The notes beneath the pieces were generated by a model, which searched no databases, was not told where the DNA came from, and was given only the letters and a program-made list of their open reading frames with translations. From positions 1-15,428 of the forward strand of contig JBLNBX010000084.1 in assembly GCA_050260275.1 (NCBI GenBank): DNA of 15,428 bases, read 5' to 3'. The DNA comes from DATMXS01 sp050260275. Lineage in GTDB: Bacteria; Acidobacteriota; Terriglobia; Bryobacterales; Bryobacteraceae. Numbering within the stretch: the stretch's first letter is position 1; every line of letters begins with the position of its first letter. Shown here in pieces: positions 13,357 to 15,428 of the stretch. Both the position numbers and the translations under genes were made by a program.

Positions 13357-14337
13357 TTACCCGAGTCTCTTGAGGCCCGCTTCACGGGCCCACTCGAGCG
13401 CGCGCCTGAACTCGGCAGGCGAGATCCGCCGCGACAACGCGGGGAATTCGCGCGCCCGGTACTCCGGACGGTACTGGGCCATTATGTTGACGTAAGTGCT
13501 GCGAGTAAGTGCCCGAGCCACCCACTTTACGAACCTATCGGTGCCCGCCAGGTTCTCCGGCAACACGAGGTGCCTGATCATGAGGCCGCGCAGCGCGATG
13601 CCGTCCTCGTCAAGGATCAGCTCGCCAACCTGCTGGTGCATAGCGGCGATGGCCGCCGCGGCCACCCCGGGATAGTCCTTCGCGCCGGTTGAGTACTTTT
13701 CCGCGGCAGCGCCGTCCATGTACTTGAAATCGGGCAGGTAGATGTCCACGATGCCGTCGAGCAAACGGATGATCTCAACGGGCTCGTAGCCGCCGCAGTT
13801 GTACACCAGCGGCACTCGCAGGCCGAGCCGCACGGCCTCTCCGAGCGCCGCCACGATGCTCGGGACATAGTGCGTTGGAGTCACCAGGTTGATGTTGTGA
13901 CAGCCGCGCTCCTGAAGCGCCACCATAATTCTTGCGAGCGCGGCGCTGTCAACGTCGCGGCCGTCGCCACGGTGGGCAATCTCCCAGTTCTGGCAGAACA
14001 CGCAGCGGAGGTTGCAGTTGGAGAAGAACACCGTGCCGGAGCCGCCCCGGCCCACCAGCGGTTTCTCCTCGCCGAAGTGCGGGTGAGCCGAGTACACGCG
14101 CGCGCGTGCGCCTCCGCCACAGATGCCTTTCCCCCCCGCTGCGCGGTTCACCTGGCATCTGCGCGGGCAGAGACGGCACGAGCGATAGATGGCTGCGAGA
14201 GCCGCGGCGCGCTCCGCCAGTTCGCCGGTCCGTGCCAGTCGCAGGTAGGCGGGCTGGAAGTCCTTTCGCGCGACTTGGGTGATCGCGAAACCTCCGGCAA
14301 CCGACAGCACATTGCGGCGCGTGGGCTGACTCGTCAC
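13357..14337 (-). CDS. PflX-like radical SAM protein with Tat-like N terminus
   Basis: A 326-residue radical SAM protein related to pyruvate formate-lyase activating enzymes (COG1313/PflX type). A first Cys cluster, C54-x2-C57-x3-C61...C73 (SCRLCPRRCQ, GICG), precedes the SAM-cluster motif C108-x3-C112-x2-C115 (CNLRCVFCQNW). Later segments YNCGGYEPVE, YLPDFKYMD and LVLPENLAGT are typical of this group. The N terminus MTSQPTRRNVLSVAGGFA has a twin-arginine and a short hydrophobic stretch resembling a Tat signal, unusual for a SAM enzyme. The start is GTG 14337. It has no Shine-Dalgarno site but a TACAAT box 7 bases upstream. It lies 51 bases after trpD on the same strand. The substrate is unknown; a glycyl-radical enzyme is the usual guess, and none is nearby. 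Confidence 0.88.
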   Translation of the reverse strand: MTSQPTRRNVLSVAGGFAITQVARKDFQPAYLRLARTGELAERAAALAAIYRSCRLCPRRCQVNRAAGGKGICGGGARARVYSAHPHFGEEKPLVGRGGSGTVFFSNCNLRCVFCQNWEIAHRGDGRDVDSAALARIMVALQERGCHNINLVTPTHYVPSIVAALGEAVRLGLRVPLVYNCGGYEPVEIIRLLDGIVDIYLPDFKYMDGAAAEKYSTGAKDYPGVAAAAIAAMHQQVGELILDEDGIALRGLMIRHLVLPENLAGTDRFVKWVARALTRSTYVNIMAQYRPEYRAREFPALSRRISPAEFRRALEWAREAGLKRLG

Positions 14338-14344
14338 GTTAGAG

Positions 14345-14350
14345 ATTGTA
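14345..14350 (-). promoter_or_regulatory. -10-like TACAAT before the radical SAM gene
   Basis: On the minus strand TACAAT (5 of 6 to consensus) ends exactly 7 bases before the GTG start, which would place the transcription start at the start codon. No -35 at 17 bases. A TTGACA further up overlaps the trpD 3' end but is 36 bases away, too far to pair. Confidence 0.35.
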
Positions 14351-14388
14351 GACCAGCGTGCGCGGGTAGCGTGCCGCGTGTTCGGGTG

Positions 14389-15414
14389 TCAATGCGCGCA
14401 CGAATTGAAGCACGCCAGGGAGCGTAGCCTTGCGAGAGCGGCCCCGGAGTCTATCGCGGCGGCCGCCATCGAGACGCCTTCCTTGAAATCCGCTGCCTTG
14501 CCTGCCGCGACCAGCGCCGCCGACGCATTCATGAGCACCACGTTGCGCCGCCCGCCAAGCTCGCCGCTCAGGATGCGCGTGGCGATGGCCGCGTTCTCCT
14601 CGGGCGTCCCACCCTGCATCGTTTCGGGCGGCTCGACATCGAATCCGAAATCGGCCGGAGTGACGATGCGGCGGAAGACGCGGCCGTGGCAGATGTCGAA
14701 CATCGTGGTCTCGCCGGCAATGGTGATCTCGTCGAGGCCATCCGAGCTGTGCACGACAAAGCCGCGCTGGAGGCCCAGTTCGGCCAGCGCTTCGGCGATG
14801 AGCAGGGCCGCGCCGTCTGACGGAGCGCCAACCACCTGCGCTGTGGCGCCAGCGGGATTGGTTAGCGGTCCGAGCAGATTGAACACCGTGCGCATGCGCA
14901 GTTCGGAGCGGGCTGGTTGCGCGTATTTCATCGCCGGATGAAAGGCGGGTGCGAAAAGGAACGCGATGCCGATCTCCTCGATGGCGCGCGCCGCAACCCT
15001 CGCGTCCACAGCGACTTTCACGCCAAGACGCTCGAGCAGATCAGCGCTCCCACACCGGCTGGAGATGGAGCGGTTGCCGTGTTTGGCGACGCGCGCGCCA
15101 GCGGCGGCCACGGCGAACGCGGCTATCGTCGAAATGTTGAACGTGCCCCCGCCGTCGCCGCCCGTTCCGCAGGTGTCGACAATCGGTTCGCCTTCGATGC
15201 GCGGCCGTACTGGCGTTGAGAACTCGCGCATAGCGCGCGCGAACCCGAGGATCTCGCCGGCCGTCTCGCCCTTCATCCGCAGCGCGACAAGGAAGGCCGT
15301 TATGAGCGACACCGAGGAGTCGCCGCGCAGAATTACCGCCATGGCTTCGTAGGCATCCGCAGCCGGGAGATCCTGACGGCCGACAATACGATGCAGGTAA
15401 GGCGTGAGCGGCAT
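14389..15414 (-). CDS. trpD: Anthranilate phosphoribosyltransferase
   Basis: A 341-residue TrpD (EC 2.4.2.18). It transfers phosphoribose from PRPP to anthranilate in tryptophan synthesis. Hallmarks are DTCGTGGDGGGTFNIST (80-96) for PRPP binding, KHGNRSISSRCGSAD (111-125), LGPLTNPAG, and SDGLDEIT with the Asp-Glu magnesium pair. The length is normal and both ends are intact. The ATG is 14 bases from the window edge, so its ribosome site and upstream genes can barely be seen. No other trp gene follows; the next gene downstream is the radical SAM protein. Confidence 0.96.
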   Translation of the reverse strand: MPLTPYLHRIVGRQDLPAADAYEAMAVILRGDSSVSLITAFLVALRMKGETAGEILGFARAMREFSTPVRPRIEGEPIVDTCGTGGDGGGTFNISTIAAFAVAAAGARVAKHGNRSISSRCGSADLLERLGVKVAVDARVAARAIEEIGIAFLFAPAFHPAMKYAQPARSELRMRTVFNLLGPLTNPAGATAQVVGAPSDGAALLIAEALAELGLQRGFVVHSSDGLDEITIAGETTMFDICHGRVFRRIVTPADFGFDVEPPETMQGGTPEENAAIATRILSGELGGRRNVVLMNASAALVAAGKAADFKEGVSMAAAAIDSGAALARLRSLACFNSCAH

Positions 15415-15428
15415 GATATAGTGTGGAG

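Noticed and set aside
14383..14400. TTGACA on the minus strand at the trpD 3' end as the -35 of the radical SAM gene
   Set aside because: It is 36 bases from the TACAAT box, about twice the usable spacing.

Overview
This is a GC-rich bacterial chromosome segment, most likely from a soil or sediment Acidobacteriota of the Solibacter/Bryobacter type. That placement is an inference. It rests on two PEP-CTERM secreted proteins, a secreted GH67 alpha-glucuronidase, a metal-type (Cys-containing) KDO-8-phosphate synthase and intergenic regions full of short degenerate hairpins. No rRNA, tRNA, CRISPR array or intact mobile element was seen.

Layout, left to right. Positions 1-4215: hairpin repeats, an OsmC-family protein (-), more repeats, the large secreted GH67 enzyme (-), then about 480 bases with no recognisable gene. 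Positions 4216-5874: a tight plus-strand cluster of a small single-pass membrane protein, a 51-residue orphan protein, an E2 ubiquitin-conjugating-like protein and an E1/ThiF-like adenylyltransferase. This is the most unusual part of the window. Positions 5875-7609: a hairpin-rich spacer, kdsA, and a type IV pilin-like protein. Positions 7610-9870: two PEP-CTERM proteins separated by a 700-base array of hairpin repeats. The same GTACTA/TAGTAC palindrome lies 70-90 bases before each gene. Positions 9871-10994: a decayed gene and a degenerate stand-alone receiver protein (-). Positions 11013-13242: zwf and pgl overlap as an operon for the oxidative pentose phosphate pathway. Positions 13357-15414: trpD followed by a PflX-like radical SAM protein (-).

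The E2 and E1 proteins carry the residues expected of a conjugation cascade: an E2 catalytic-type Cys after a His-rich segment, and a Rossmann GxGxxG, N-x-x-R...K and two CxxC pairs in the E1. With the 51-residue protein as a candidate modifier or adaptor, this may be a minimal prokaryotic ubiquitin-like cassette. It has no JAB peptidase and no recognisable defence effector. Other points of interest are the dispersed hairpin modules with co-varying arms, a Tat-like N terminus on a radical SAM enzyme, and two GTG-start genes whose -10 boxes suggest leaderless mRNAs.
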